From assembly GCA_030524545.1 (NCBI GenBank), contig JAUNGM010000005.1:1-64000 (forward strand): a DNA stretch of 64,000 nt, in the 5' to 3' direction. The notes beneath the pieces were generated by a model. That model made no database searches and was not told where the DNA came from. It saw only the letters and a list, made by a program, of their open reading frames with translations. Of the stretch, positions 8,032-16,885 are shown piece after piece. How positions within the stretch are numbered: position 1 is the stretch's first letter; each line of letters opens with the position of its first letter. This DNA is from Eubacteriales bacterium. GTDB lineage: Bacteria > Bacillota > Clostridia > Lachnospirales > Lachnospiraceae. Position numbers and translations under genes: made by a program.

Positions 8032-11000
8032 TTATTCCACACTTTTCAGCGATTCCACCATATCGATTTTTTTCAGTTTAAAGTGCATGGCTCCGTTGAC
8101 TACCGCGGAAAATACGCAGGTCAGTACGGCACAGTACAGGAAGCTGACCGGACGTATGTTGCGTCCGAACATGACCGAATCTACTTCCACGGTAACAATG
8201 ATAAACCGGTGAAGCACAATTCCGAACCCCGAACCGAAAATCACTCCCAAAATGGTCAGCAGGATATTTTCCCTTAACACATACTGGGAAACTTCTCCGT
8301 CAAAGAAGCCCAGAACCTTCAGTGTGGCAAGCTCCCGTTTACGCTCGGTGATGTTGATGTTGTTCAGGTTATAAAGAACAACAAACGCAAGCATTCCCGC
8401 AGAAACGATCAGAACGACGATGACCAGCCCCAGGGTTCCCAGCATACGGTTCACCTGTTCCGCAATGGTAGTGGTATAGGTGATACTCAAAGCTGCCGGA
8501 TACTTCAGGATTTCCTGTCCGATGGTTTCGGCTTCTTCCTTATACTCTTCTTTGAGGGTAAATTCAATGTCCGGATAATCCGGTTTTTCTCCAAAGGTTT
8601 CCTCATAAACCTTCGGTGTCATATAAACGTAATGTCCCAGATAATTCTCCGTGATCACTGCGATTTTTACCTGATACTGCTGATTATCGTGTTCCAGCGG
8701 CAGTATGTCTCCTACCTTGAGATTCATAAGACTGGCTGTCTTTTCGCAGATTACAGCTCCATCGTCTGTCAGCTCATACTGCTCTCCTGTCACACGGCCT
8801 TTTAGGGTTACATCCTTCCGGAAATTGTCCATATTTTCCGGTACATAAACATAGGTGCTGAGATTGGAGGTTCCCCTCGGAATGGTCATGGTACTAAACT
8901 CAACCTTGGTAAAACGGTCAATCTTTTCATTGTTTTCCAGATATTCCAGGAGTTCTTCCCTGTCCTCGTCATCGGCGTCCTCATCGTCAATAATTGTTCC
9001 GTCATAATGCTGCAGCTCCTGGTACTGCCGGACAGGAATATCACTGATAGAATCCCGGATACCAAACCCCACCAGCATCAGCCCCATGCTGCCGGAAATG
9101 CCGAATATCGTCATAAACAGGCGCTTCTTATAGCGGAACAGGTTTCTTAAGCAGGATTTCCAGGTAAAATTCAGGTGCTTCCACAAAAACGTCATCCGCT
9201 CGATCAGAACGCGCTTGCCCTCCTTCGGTGCAGGCGGACGCATCAGGGAGGCCGGAGTCTCCGCAAGTACCCGGTAGCAGGAAGACACGGTTGCCCCTAC
9301 GGTGCAGACTACGGCAGCCACGGAAGCGATCAGGGCATATTTCAGCTCATAAACGATCACAAGGTTGCTCGCCATATTGTGATACATGATTCCATAGGCC
9401 TTAATAATGATATACGGCAGAATCTTTTCTCCGATCAAAATACCGCAGATGCTTCCGCCAACCGTAGCAAAAAACGCATAGTTCAGATATTTGGAAGCAA
9501 TGGCGTACTTGCCGTATCCTAGGGCCTTCAGCGTACCGATCTGGGTTCTCTGTTCCTCGACCATTCTGGTCATGGTCGTCAGGCTGATCAAAGCAGCTAC
9601 CAAGAAGAATATTACAGGGAAAACTTCACCGATATTGCGGATTCGGTCCGCATTGTCACCGTAATCGGAATATTCCGGCAGGTCCGAACGATCCGTCACA
9701 TACCACTTTGGCATCTTCAGATCATCAATCTCCTTCCGGGCATCAGCAATTTTTTCCTCACCCTCAGCGATTTCCTCTTCAGCCTCTTTCTTTCCGTCTT
9801 CATATTCTTTCCAGCCATCCGCCAGTTCTTTCTCGGCATCTTTAATGTCTTTTTCGGCGTCTTTCAGCTTCTGTTCATTTTCTTTGATTTCTTTTTCACC
9901 GTCGGCAAGCTTCTGCTCATTTTCTGCAATTTCCCGCTCGCCATCCGCAAGCTTCTGCTCATTTTCTGCAATTTCCCGCTCACCGTCGGCAAGCTTCTGT
10001 TCATTGGCAGAAATCTCTGCCTGGGCGGATACAAGCTTCGCTTCACTTGCATTGACGGTATCCTGGGCAGCGGCAAGGGTCTGATAATTCTTCTGTAATT
10101 CTTCCCTGCCTGCAGCTATCTCCTGCTCTTTGGCAGCAATCGTCTTTTCTGCTTCTGCAAGGACAGCCTCCTGCTCTTCCAGCTGTGCCCGGCCCTGGTC
10201 AATTTCCTTCTGTCCTGCCGCAAGCGCTGCTTCATTTTCGGCAAGCTCCGTTTTTTTCTGCTCAATCTGGGCAAGACCGGATTCAATTGATGCAAGGCCG
10301 GATTCCAGTTCTGCTCTCTTGGCAGAAAGCTCTCCTGTAAGACTCTGAAGCTGTTCTGCCAGAGCAGCAGCGGATGCATTGGCTTCCGCCAGGCCTCCCT
10401 GGGCTTCCGTAAGAACAGCGGCTGCAGTATCCAGATCTTCCTGAGCAAGATTTCCTGCCTCCACTTCCTGGCTGATCCGGTCATATTCTGCCTGGGCAGC
10501 ATCTGCGGCCGCCTGCGCCTGGGCTGCTGCTGCCGATGCTGCATCTGCCGCACTCTGCAATTCCGGAATCTGCCCTTCTGCCGCCGCAACCTGTTCAAGT
10601 CCAGCCTGGCACTGCTGTTTCTGTTCATTCAGCTGAGCCTCTGTCTGTTCAAGCTCTGTCCTGCCGGATGCGATCTGCGTTTTCGCCGCATCCACTTCTG
10701 TCTGTTTCGCTTCCAGAGTAGACTTGCCGTCAGCGATGGCCTTTTTCCCATCCTCCACTTCCTGCTTTTTGGCGGCAAGCTGGGACGCTCCTTCTTCAAG
10801 CTCCGCTTCTCCGTCATGGTACTGCTGCCAGGCGGAAGCAAGCTTTGTCTTCTCCGGATTCAGCTGTGCCCATCCGTCGGAAACCTGTGCTTTTGCATCT
10901 GCTAACTGCGCCCTTCCGCTCTCAAGCTCGCTGCGGGCATCGGAAAGCTGACTCCTTCCGTCCTCGATCTCTTTGCGGGCATCTTCCAGTTCTTTTTTGC

Positions 11001-11946
11001 CGTCGGCAATCTCCTTTTTCGCATCCGCTAATTCTTTCTTACCGTCATTGTACTCTTTTTTGCCGTCTTCCAGCTCCTTCTCGCCGTCTTTCAGCTCTTT
11101 CTCGGCCTTCTGCAGTTCTTCTTCGGCTTCTTTTCTGCCGTCTTCCAGCTCTTTTTCGGCATCCTCCAGTTCCTCTTCTGCTTCTGCCACCACACTGTCA
11201 TAGCGTATCCGGCACTGCACTTCCTCAATGCCTTCCACCCTATTCCGGATTTTATCCACAAGATTGTCATAAGCATCTGTATAGCTGATCATCTCATCCG
11301 CATGATGCACCCGCAGATAAATCTGTGTATAAACCTCCTGGTCAAAATCTTCCGGAAGCACATAAACAAATCCATTGATCTCGCCGGAGCCAAGTGTCGT
11401 ATTTCCCCGATTAAAGGATATGTAAAGAGGACTGCTGCCGATTCCCACGACCGTAAATTCCTCTTTCTTTAAAAGCTCGCTGTCCCCATCCTGACGGAAT
11501 TTCAGGGTATCTCCCACCTGATAGCCGCGCTTGGATGCAAAAACACTGTCCAGAAGACATTCACCGCTTTTTTCCGGAAGACGCCCCTCTGTGGCCGTTA
11601 CCAGATTCACTCGGTCATCCATACATTCCACATGGACAACCTTATGCTCATTCTCCTCACCGCAGTAGACATCCGCAGAAAAAGAACCGATTGCCTCTTC
11701 CACGCCATCCACGGCCTCCAGCGCCTGAATATCCTCCTCCGTAAGCCCCAGTGTACCCACAACTTTCATATCCATCAGCTTCGCAGCATCATAATAAGCA
11801 TCCCCGGAAAACCGCATATCCGGAGAAGTGGCCTGTATTCCCGAGAAAAAAGCGACTCCCAGCGCCACAATAATAAAAATAGAAATAAATCTCGCCTTGT
11901 TCTTTCGGATCTCCATCCAAAAATCTTTATGCAATGCTTTTTTCAT
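8032..11946 (-). CDS. FtsX-type ABC transporter permease with giant coiled-coil insert
   Basis: About 1304 residues from the ATG at 11946, chosen because AGGTGG precedes it and it lies eight bases after the ATPase stop; a GTG at 11961 is possible. Layout: membrane helix near residue 20 (FISIFIIVALGVAFFSG), a MacB-like extracellular domain to about 240, then roughly 500 residues of Glu/Lys/Ala-rich heptad and 14-residue repeats, then three membrane helices (about 760-880), another extracellular domain and a final three-helix FtsX block. Partner of the preceding ATPase. The substrate is unknown; such long-stalk permeases may act on cell-envelope components rather than move a small solute. Confidence 0.85.
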   Translation of the reverse strand: MKKALHKDFWMEIRKNKARFISIFIIVALGVAFFSGIQATSPDMRFSGDAYYDAAKLMDMKVVGTLGLTEEDIQALEAVDGVEEAIGSFSADVYCGEENEHKVVHVECMDDRVNLVTATEGRLPEKSGECLLDSVFASKRGYQVGDTLKFRQDGDSELLKKEEFTVVGIGSSPLYISFNRGNTTLGSGEINGFVYVLPEDFDQEVYTQIYLRVHHADEMISYTDAYDNLVDKIRNRVEGIEEVQCRIRYDSVVAEAEEELEDAEKELEDGRKEAEEELQKAEKELKDGEKELEDGKKEYNDGKKELADAKKEIADGKKELEDARKEIEDGRSQLSDARSELESGRAQLADAKAQVSDGWAQLNPEKTKLASAWQQYHDGEAELEEGASQLAAKKQEVEDGKKAIADGKSTLEAKQTEVDAAKTQIASGRTELEQTEAQLNEQKQQCQAGLEQVAAAEGQIPELQSAADAASAAAAQAQAAADAAQAEYDRISQEVEAGNLAQEDLDTAAAVLTEAQGGLAEANASAAALAEQLQSLTGELSAKRAELESGLASIESGLAQIEQKKTELAENEAALAAGQKEIDQGRAQLEEQEAVLAEAEKTIAAKEQEIAAGREELQKNYQTLAAAQDTVNASEAKLVSAQAEISANEQKLADGEREIAENEQKLADGEREIAENEQKLADGEKEIKENEQKLKDAEKDIKDAEKELADGWKEYEDGKKEAEEEIAEGEEKIADARKEIDDLKMPKWYVTDRSDLPEYSDYGDNADRIRNIGEVFPVIFFLVAALISLTTMTRMVEEQRTQIGTLKALGYGKYAIASKYLNYAFFATVGGSICGILIGEKILPYIIIKAYGIMYHNMASNLVIVYELKYALIASVAAVVCTVGATVSSCYRVLAETPASLMRPPAPKEGKRVLIERMTFLWKHLNFTWKSCLRNLFRYKKRLFMTIFGISGSMGLMLVGFGIRDSISDIPVRQYQELQHYDGTIIDDEDADDEDREELLEYLENNEKIDRFTKVEFSTMTIPRGTSNLSTYVYVPENMDNFRKDVTLKGRVTGEQYELTDDGAVICEKTASLMNLKVGDILPLEHDNQQYQVKIAVITENYLGHYVYMTPKVYEETFGEKPDYPDIEFTLKEEYKEEAETIGQEILKYPAALSITYTTTIAEQVNRMLGTLGLVIVVLIVSAGMLAFVVLYNLNNINITERKRELATLKVLGFFDGEVSQYVLRENILLTILGVIFGSGFGIVLHRFIIVTVEVDSVMFGRNIRPVSFLYCAVLTCVFSAVVNGAMHFKLKKIDMVESLKSVE
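9865..10013. repeat. 42-bp tandem repeat in permease coiled coil
   Basis: Units at 9907-9948 and 9949-9990 differ at only a few bases. A diverged unit precedes them (9865-9906) and a partial one follows (9991-10013). Each encodes a 14-residue coiled-coil unit (ADGEREIAENEQKL). The near identity at DNA level suggests recent duplication and possible length variation between strains. Confidence 0.85.
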
Positions 11947-11954
11947 CTGACCAC

Positions 11955-12671
11955 CTACCACTCGATTTCTTCTACCGGAGTAGGATGTTCATTCTCCGCC
12001 ATGCCGGATACCCTGCCGTTTTTGATCCGAATAACCCGGTCCGCCATTGGAGTCAGGGCGGAATTATGGGTGATGACGATTACAGTCATCCCGCGTTCCC
12101 TGCACATATCCTGAAGAAGCTTCAGGATGGCCTTCCCCGTCTGATAATCCAAAGCACCTGTCGGCTCATCGCACAAAAGCAGCTTCGGATTCTTGGCAAG
12201 GGCACGGGCAATGGAAACTCTCTGCTGCTCGCCGCCGGATAACTGGGCCGGAAAATTGCCCAGGCGGTCCTTCAATCCCACCTCTTCCAGAACTGTCCTG
12301 GCATCCAGCGGATCTTTACAGATCTGAAGCGCCAGTTCCACATTCTCCAGCGCTGTCAGGTTCGGCACCAGATTATAAAACTGGAACACAAATCCGATAT
12401 CCTCCCTGCGGTAGCCGGTAAGCTGTCTGCTGCTGTATTTTGCAACATTATTTCCGTCCACCCAGACCTCCCCGGAGGTGGCCGTATCCATTCCTCCCAG
12501 GATATTCAGAACAGTAGTCTTGCCCGCACCGCTCGGGCCTACGATCACCACAAATTCACCCTTGGCGATCTGAAAGCTGATCTCATCTACAGCAATGATC
12601 TTTACCTCTTTGGAACCATAAATCTTGGAAACTTTTTCTAACTTTACATAATCTTTTCTGCGTTCGTTCAT
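11955..12671 (-). CDS. ABC transporter ATP-binding protein (MacB/LolD type)
   Basis: 238 residues. Walker A GPSGAGKT at 45-52, ABC signature LSGGEQQR at 144-151, Walker B LLLCDEP at 164-170 and the switch histidine in VITHN are all intact. The sequence matches the LolD/MacB/FtsE group, which partners FtsX-type permeases and works as mechanotransmission or efflux machinery. AGGAG precedes the ATG. The permease begins eight bases after its stop, so the two form a transporter. It follows deoC by 68 bases with no obvious terminator. Confidence 0.93.
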   Translation of the reverse strand: MNERRKDYVKLEKVSKIYGSKEVKIIAVDEISFQIAKGEFVVIVGPSGAGKTTVLNILGGMDTATSGEVWVDGNNVAKYSSRQLTGYRREDIGFVFQFYNLVPNLTALENVELALQICKDPLDARTVLEEVGLKDRLGNFPAQLSGGEQQRVSIARALAKNPKLLLCDEPTGALDYQTGKAILKLLQDMCRERGMTVIVITHNSALTPMADRVIRIKNGRVSGMAENEHPTPVEEIEW

Positions 12672-12739
12672 TCAGTCAACTCCTGTATTCATTTGTACCA
12701 CTGCTTTATCCCCCCCTGACAGTCATACCGGCTTTGGCC

Positions 12740-13381
12740 TCAGACAAGACTTGATGCAGAACTGCAGCCGATCCTGTCGCATCCGGCCTCCAGATATTCC
12801 TCCATTGCTTCTGCCGTACGGATGCCGCCCGCTGCCTTCATCTTTACATCCGGGCCGATATGTGCCCGAAACAGCCGGATATCCTCAAGGGTTGCCCCTG
12901 CTGTCCCAAATCCGGTGGATGTCTTGATATAATCAGCGCCTGCCTCCGTAATGATCCTGCACAGTTCAATCTTTTCTTCTTCCGTGAGATAGCAGGTTTC
13001 AATGATCACCTTCAGGATATGGGTGCCTGCTGCTTCCCGGATGCTTCTGATCTCACTTTCCACAGCATCAAAGTCATGATTTTTTACATCACAGATGTTC
13101 ACCACCATATCAATTTCATCTGCGCCGTCCTGCAGAGCTTTTTTTACTTCTGCCACTTTTGCCTCCGTCACACTGTAGCCCAGCGGAAAACCCACCACCG
13201 TGCAGATACGTACCTGATCCTGAAAAGTCTCCCGGATCTTGGAAATATAGCACGGCGGTACGCAGACGGAAGCTGTTTTCAGTTCGATCGCTTCCTGACA
13301 CAGCCGGATGATATCCTCCCAGGTCGCATACGCTTTTAGCTGAGTATGATCTACATGTGATAAAATTTCTGTTTTATTCAT
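12740..13381 (-). CDS. deoC: Deoxyribose-phosphate aldolase
   Basis: Class I aldolase splitting 2-deoxyribose-5-phosphate into glyceraldehyde-3-phosphate and acetaldehyde. Schiff-base lysine in YIKTSTGFGT (Lys153), the second active-site lysine in VKMKAAGGIRT (Lys182) and the catalytic Asp in DEIDMVVN (about 91) are present. Length 213 is typical. AAGGAG lies upstream of the ATG. Together with pdp and cdd it forms a pathway turning deoxycytidine and deoxyuridine into central metabolites. Confidence 0.97.
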   Translation of the reverse strand: MNKTEILSHVDHTQLKAYATWEDIIRLCQEAIELKTASVCVPPCYISKIRETFQDQVRICTVVGFPLGYSVTEAKVAEVKKALQDGADEIDMVVNICDVKNHDFDAVESEIRSIREAAGTHILKVIIETCYLTEEEKIELCRIITEAGADYIKTSTGFGTAGATLEDIRLFRAHIGPDVKMKAAGGIRTAEAMEEYLEAGCDRIGCSSASSLV

Positions 13382-13419
13382 AATCGCATCTCCTTCAAAC
13401 TAACATGGTATCTGTTCCT

Positions 13420-14742
13420 CTAAAATTTCTCTATTCCTTCTCTGCGGACTCTTGCATAGAGCAAAGGCTGTTTGCCGGGCCGCTCCGCAGATATACGGAC
13501 TGCTTCCAGAAATTTCTGCTCTGCTGCCTGAAACAGTTCTTCCCGGGATGCATGCAGCACTGCAAGAACATCACCTTTGCTGACATAGTCTCCGGGCTTT
13601 TTTTTCAGTACGATTCCGGCACTGTAATCGAGAACACTGTCCTTTGTCTCACGTCCTGCCCCAAGCAGCATGGAAGCAATTCCACAGGCTTCCGTATCCA
13701 TATGTGCAACATAGCCTTCTTCCCGTGCTCGTACCTCATAGGTCAAAGGTGCTGACGGAAGCTTATCCGTATCAAGAATACATGAAATATCCCCGCCCTG
13801 GGCCTCCACCATATTAAGGAAGCACCGGAATGCACTTCCGTCCTTCAGAGATCCGGCTGCCATTTCCGCGCACTCCTCCAAAGTACCCTTATCTGCCAGA
13901 TACAGCATATTTCCGGCAAGCTCCACGCAAACCTCCGTCAGATCTTCCGGGCCTGCATCCTTCAGGGTCGCCACCGCTTCTTTTACTTCCAGCGCATTGC
14001 CGATGTAATTTCCAAGAGGCACATCCATATTGGTAATCAGCGCCGCAGTTCGTTTGCCCGCATTTTCTCCAATGGCTACCATACAGCGGGCAAGCTGGAC
14101 GGAACCCTCCAGAGTCTTCATAAATGCACCGCTTCCGGTCTTGACATCCAGAAGAATGCTGTCATTCCCCGCTGCCAGCTTCTTGCCCATAATAGACGCG
14201 GCGATCAGAGGAATGCTGTCCACCGTGGCCGTTACGTCTCTGAGCGCATACATCTTCTTATCTGCCGGAGCCAGATTGCCGGACTGGCCGATCACGCTGA
14301 CGCCCACACGGTTTACCGTGTCAAAAAACTCTTCTCTGGTAAGTGTCGTACGAAATCCCGGAATGGATTCCAGCTTATCGATCGTCCCTCCCGTATGTCC
14401 CAGACCCCTGCCGGACATTTTGGCTACCTTTGCCCCGCACGCAGCAACTATGGGTGCCACGATCAGGGTCGTCTTATCTCCCACGCCTCCGGTGGAATGC
14501 TTATCCACCTTCACGCCTTCTATTCCGGACAGGTCTACAGTTTCTCCGGAATGTGCCACCAGATCCGTCATCACGGAAATTTCCCGATCCGTCATTCCCT
14601 GAAAATAAATCGCCATAAGAAAAGCCGACATCTGGTAATCCGGCATTTCTCCTTTTACATATGAAGAAATCATATAACGAATCTCTTCATCTGACAACTC
14701 TTCTCCGTCTCTTTTTTTTCTGATACAGTCATATGCACGCAT
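13420..14742 (-). CDS. pdp: Pyrimidine-nucleoside phosphorylase
   Basis: Phosphorolyses uridine, thymidine or deoxyuridine to base plus (deoxy)ribose-1-phosphate. The thymidine/pyrimidine phosphorylase signature KHSTGGVGDK is at residues 81-90, and SGRGLGHTGGT follows near 110. The C-terminal domain (about 345-440) is the usual PYNP beta domain. 440 residues is normal for the family. The start follows AAGGAGGAAATT. The hairpin at 14755-14777 ends directly before this ribosome site. Pdp (both substrates) is more likely than strict DeoA in Firmicutes; sequence alone does not settle it. Confidence 0.94.
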   Translation of the reverse strand: MRAYDCIRKKRDGEELSDEEIRYMISSYVKGEMPDYQMSAFLMAIYFQGMTDREISVMTDLVAHSGETVDLSGIEGVKVDKHSTGGVGDKTTLIVAPIVAACGAKVAKMSGRGLGHTGGTIDKLESIPGFRTTLTREEFFDTVNRVGVSVIGQSGNLAPADKKMYALRDVTATVDSIPLIAASIMGKKLAAGNDSILLDVKTGSGAFMKTLEGSVQLARCMVAIGENAGKRTAALITNMDVPLGNYIGNALEVKEAVATLKDAGPEDLTEVCVELAGNMLYLADKGTLEECAEMAAGSLKDGSAFRCFLNMVEAQGGDISCILDTDKLPSAPLTYEVRAREEGYVAHMDTEACGIASMLLGAGRETKDSVLDYSAGIVLKKKPGDYVSKGDVLAVLHASREELFQAAEQKFLEAVRISAERPGKQPLLYARVRREGIEKF

Positions 14743-14754
14743 AATTTCCTCCTT

Positions 14755-14777
14755 ATTGCTGCATTTACTGCAGCAAT
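14755..14777 (-). other. Intergenic hairpin just upstream of a ribosome site (copy 2)
   Basis: ATTGCTGCA and TGCAGCAAT form a perfect 9-bp stem with a 5-base loop between cdd and pdp. No T-run follows; the pdp ribosome site starts one base later. Nearly the same element is found at 1434-1452, with a T-A pair here where that copy has C-G. Confidence 0.65.
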
Positions 14778-14792
14778 GTTCCTCTGATACGC

Positions 14793-15218
14793 TTATGTGT
14801 TCAAAGCACTTCCGGTAAATCCCAGAGGCAGAAGTTCTTCTAAACGATAGATCTGATATTCCTCTTCTGACTTTGCCAGAATAATCTTAAAAGTCTCCGG
14901 AGTGCAAAACTCTGCCATCACCTGTCTGCAGATGCCGCAGGGAGCACAGTAATCAAATTTTTCTGCATTATTGGGCTTGCCTACAATGGCAATTGCCCGG
15001 AAATCCCGTTCTCCTTCGTACACTGCACGGAAAAAAGCGGTTCTCTCCGCACAGTTGGAAGCACCGTAGGAAGCATTTTCAATATTGCAGCCCTCATAGA
15101 TCCTGCCATCCGCCGTAAGAAGCGCCGCTCCCACCAGAAAGCCGGAATATGGTGCATACGCCTTTTTCTGTGCTGAAAATGCACTTACGATCAGTTCTCT
15201 TCTTTTTTCTTCTGTCAT
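14793..15218 (-). CDS. cdd: Cytidine deaminase
   Basis: Zinc enzyme deaminating cytidine and deoxycytidine to uridine forms. The HxE/CxE-type site is CAE (Cys56, Glu58), with the second zinc motif PCGIC (Cys94, Cys97); the substrate loop YSGFLVGAAL (24-33) is intact. 141 residues fits the homotetrameric class. It heads the cdd-pdp-deoC salvage genes, each separated by a short gap on the same strand. Confidence 0.96.
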   Translation of the reverse strand: MTEEKRRELIVSAFSAQKKAYAPYSGFLVGAALLTADGRIYEGCNIENASYGASNCAERTAFFRAVYEGERDFRAIAIVGKPNNAEKFDYCAPCGICRQVMAEFCTPETFKIILAKSEEEYQIYRLEELLPLGFTGSALNT

Positions 15219-15270
15219 CCACTGTCACTTCCCTTTTCTGTACTTTTACAAACCTCTGATTCATTGTACT

Positions 15271-15279
15271 AGTATAGCA
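15271..15279 (-). promoter_or_regulatory. Candidate extended -10 promoter for cdd operon
   Basis: On the minus strand TG, one base, then TATACT, about 50 bases before the cdd start. The matching -35 (TTTCCA, 18 bases upstream) is poor, so it depends on the extended -10 or an activator. It lies directly downstream of the terminator of the spore-protein gene, as expected for a new transcription unit. Confidence 0.45.
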
Positions 15280-15281
15280 CA

Positions 15282-15319
15282 AAAAGGCACTGCCTGGAAA
15301 TCCCCTGGCAATGCCTTTT
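15282..15319 (-). terminator. Terminator after small spore protein gene
   Basis: AAAAGGCA pairs with TGCCTTTT, and TGCC with GGCA inside after a single mismatch. On the minus strand it ends in five Ts, right after the spore-protein stop codon. Confidence 0.85.
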
Positions 15320-15322
15320 CAC

Positions 15323-15523
15323 TTATTTTTCATAAGTTTCGCTTTTTCTTTTGCGGGTCATAAGACCGCCGATCCGCCCGGTTTCTTTTGCAGACAGGCT
15401 TTTCCAGCCGCCCTCCAGAACCTTGTCAAGAAGTCCAAGTTCCCGGGCAATCTCATATTTCATTTCTTCTTCCCTTGGAAGCTCTCCCTTTCGGAATGCT
15501 TCCACTTCCTTATCTTTATTCAA
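15323..15523 (-). CDS. Small acid-soluble spore protein, alpha/beta type
   Basis: 66 residues if started at TTG 15523, which lies ten bases after AAGGAG. An upstream GTG at 15532 is only one base from the same ribosome site and is unlikely. It shows the alpha/beta SASP core: KYEIARELGL (GPR protease site EIA), then LSAKETGRIGGLMTRK (the conserved GxIGG DNA-binding half). These proteins coat spore DNA, protect it against UV and are degraded by GPR at germination. The middle is slightly longer and the second half less typical than in SspA/B, so it belongs to a diverged subgroup. A SigG-like promoter lies upstream, and a terminator follows. Confidence 0.85.
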   Translation of the reverse strand: MNKDKEVEAFRKGELPREEEMKYEIARELGLLDKVLEGGWKSLSAKETGRIGGLMTRKRKSETYEK

Positions 15524-15554
15524 TGTCTTCACACTCCTTTTTTTCTTTCTTTTG

Positions 15555-15584
15555 GAGTATGGACATTTTAGGATAAGATTATAC
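15555..15584 (-). promoter_or_regulatory. Candidate SigG (forespore) promoter of the SASP gene
   Basis: On the minus strand GTATA (15580-15584), an 18-base spacer and CATACTC (15555-15561). The known SigG consensus is about GHATR, N18, CATWMTA, so one base of the -10 differs. Its position, 32 bases before the TTG start, fits. Confidence 0.6.
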
Positions 15585-15620
15585 CTTCCATATTCAGGAA
15601 TCCAGCAGACAAAAATATTT

Positions 15621-15803
15621 TTATTTCGGGATTACGATCGCAGCAATGATATAAGCCCAAATGCCTGCACCGCCGAAGCAGGTAAAGATAATCCATGCCA
15701 GACGTACCAGGGTCGGATCAATGTTGAAATATTCTGCGATTCCTCCGCAGACACCGCACAGCATGCAATTTACTGAAGATTTGTAAAGTCGTTTGTCACT
15801 CAT
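15621..15803 (-). CDS. PspC-domain small membrane protein
   Basis: 60 residues from the ATG at 15803, which has GAGAGG upstream; an ATG eight codons earlier lacks one. Begins MSDKRLYKS, then CGVCGGIAEYFNIDPTLVRL, the hallmark of PspC domains, and a C-terminal membrane helix (WIIFTCFGGAGIWAYIIAA). PspC proteins sit in the cytoplasmic membrane and are linked to envelope stress sensing; in Firmicutes single-domain forms often lie near DUF4097 and HAAS genes, as here (about 200 bases away). Confidence 0.9.
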   Translation of the reverse strand: MSDKRLYKSSVNCMLCGVCGGIAEYFNIDPTLVRLAWIIFTCFGGAGIWAYIIAAIVIPK

Positions 15804-16012
15804 ATTTTTTTCCTCTCTTTCTATCATCCTTATAAAATTTTATAAATTTATTTCTTCGTCCGCCTATCAATTCATGGCTTTCCGGACGGACTCTTACACT
15901 ATATTGTATGCCCTTCCTGAAATCCCATAATTCATGCTCCTTTGAAGCAGAGGATTCCGCGATAAGGGATATTTCCTTTCCTGCTTTATTTTATCCTCTT
16001 ACGGAATATATT

Positions 16013-16885
16013 TTATTCAAATTCAATCTCAATTTCACCAATACCGCATTCCAGATCAATCTCTCCGGAAGCGCCCGGATTGGTAATCTTCTTCTCTCTC
16101 GCAAAGCCGCTGTAGCTTTCATCTCCAATAGAGATATCGCCAATGCCGCATTCCAGTTTGTAATTGTAGTCAGTCTGCTCCCCTTTAATGGAAAGGAAAA
16201 GAGAACCAATGCCGCATTCTCCATCTATCTTTTTGGCACTTACACCTGTAATATCCGCTTCACCGGCACCGACCTCAACCTTCAGAGTTTCTGCGGTAAT
16301 AGAAGCATCATTGGCAAATTCTCCCGCGCCGATTTCCACATCCAGTTCATCTGCCAAAAGATCATCCTCTGCCGAAACATTTCCTGCACCTACATTGATA
16401 TCCATTTTGGAAAACTTTCGGCCAGCCGGATAGGAAACAGTAATACGGCGGTTGTTTTTCTTTTTTGTACTCTTGATCTTCAGCTTGTTGGATGAAGATT
16501 CTACTTTTACATTTCCGGAAGTGTCATTTTCCACACTTACCAAAATAGTGTCTTCTGCATGTGTCTTAAGAATCAGTTCGTCATAACGAAGATCTATTTC
16601 TATTTCATCCACAGCTTCTACCGGATACGTGCGCACATTTTCATCATTCTGTACCCAATTAGCTTCACTGTATCCTGCTTCATCATCGTCATCATTCCAG
16701 TCAAAATCCCAGTCATTATTCCCAAATACCATATTCTTCATCCTTCTGGCACCGTCTCTGAAATCTCCCGAAAAATCCATCTCTTCCATAGAGGCACCCA
16801 TGGCTGCTCCGGCAACGGAAAATCCAAGTCCTACTGCCAGAAACACACACGCCAGGATCAACATTCCTTTTGTAAATTTTTTCAT
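16013..16885 (-). CDS. DUF4097-type membrane-anchored beta-repeat protein
   Basis: 290 residues from the ATG at 16885, whose ATGA overlaps the stop of the HAAS gene, so translation is coupled; AGGATGG lies just upstream. One N-terminal membrane helix (MLILACVFLAVGLGFSVAGAA), an acidic linker, then a long run of beta strands rich in repeated VEVGAGE, ECGIG and NVGAG units, typical of DUF4097 beta-helix domains. The family is usually found with PadR and HAAS/DUF1700 genes and PspC and is thought to sense or respond to envelope state; the ligand is unknown. Confidence 0.85.
   Translation of the reverse strand: MKKFTKGMLILACVFLAVGLGFSVAGAAMGASMEEMDFSGDFRDGARRMKNMVFGNNDWDFDWNDDDDEAGYSEANWVQNDENVRTYPVEAVDEIEIDLRYDELILKTHAEDTILVSVENDTSGNVKVESSSNKLKIKSTKKKNNRRITVSYPAGRKFSKMDINVGAGNVSAEDDLLADELDVEIGAGEFANDASITAETLKVEVGAGEADITGVSAKKIDGECGIGSLFLSIKGEQTDYNYKLECGIGDISIGDESYSGFAREKKITNPGASGEIDLECGIGEIEIEFE

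Noticed and set aside
7854-8042. 62-codon minus-strand reading frame before valS
   Set aside because: It lies within the T-box leader and has no ribosome site; the sequence is explained by stem I and the promoter.
9845-10084. Long plus-strand Ser/Phe/Ala-rich reading frames opposite the permease
   Set aside because: They are mirror frames of the repeated coiled-coil coding sequence, with low-complexity translations and no ribosome sites.
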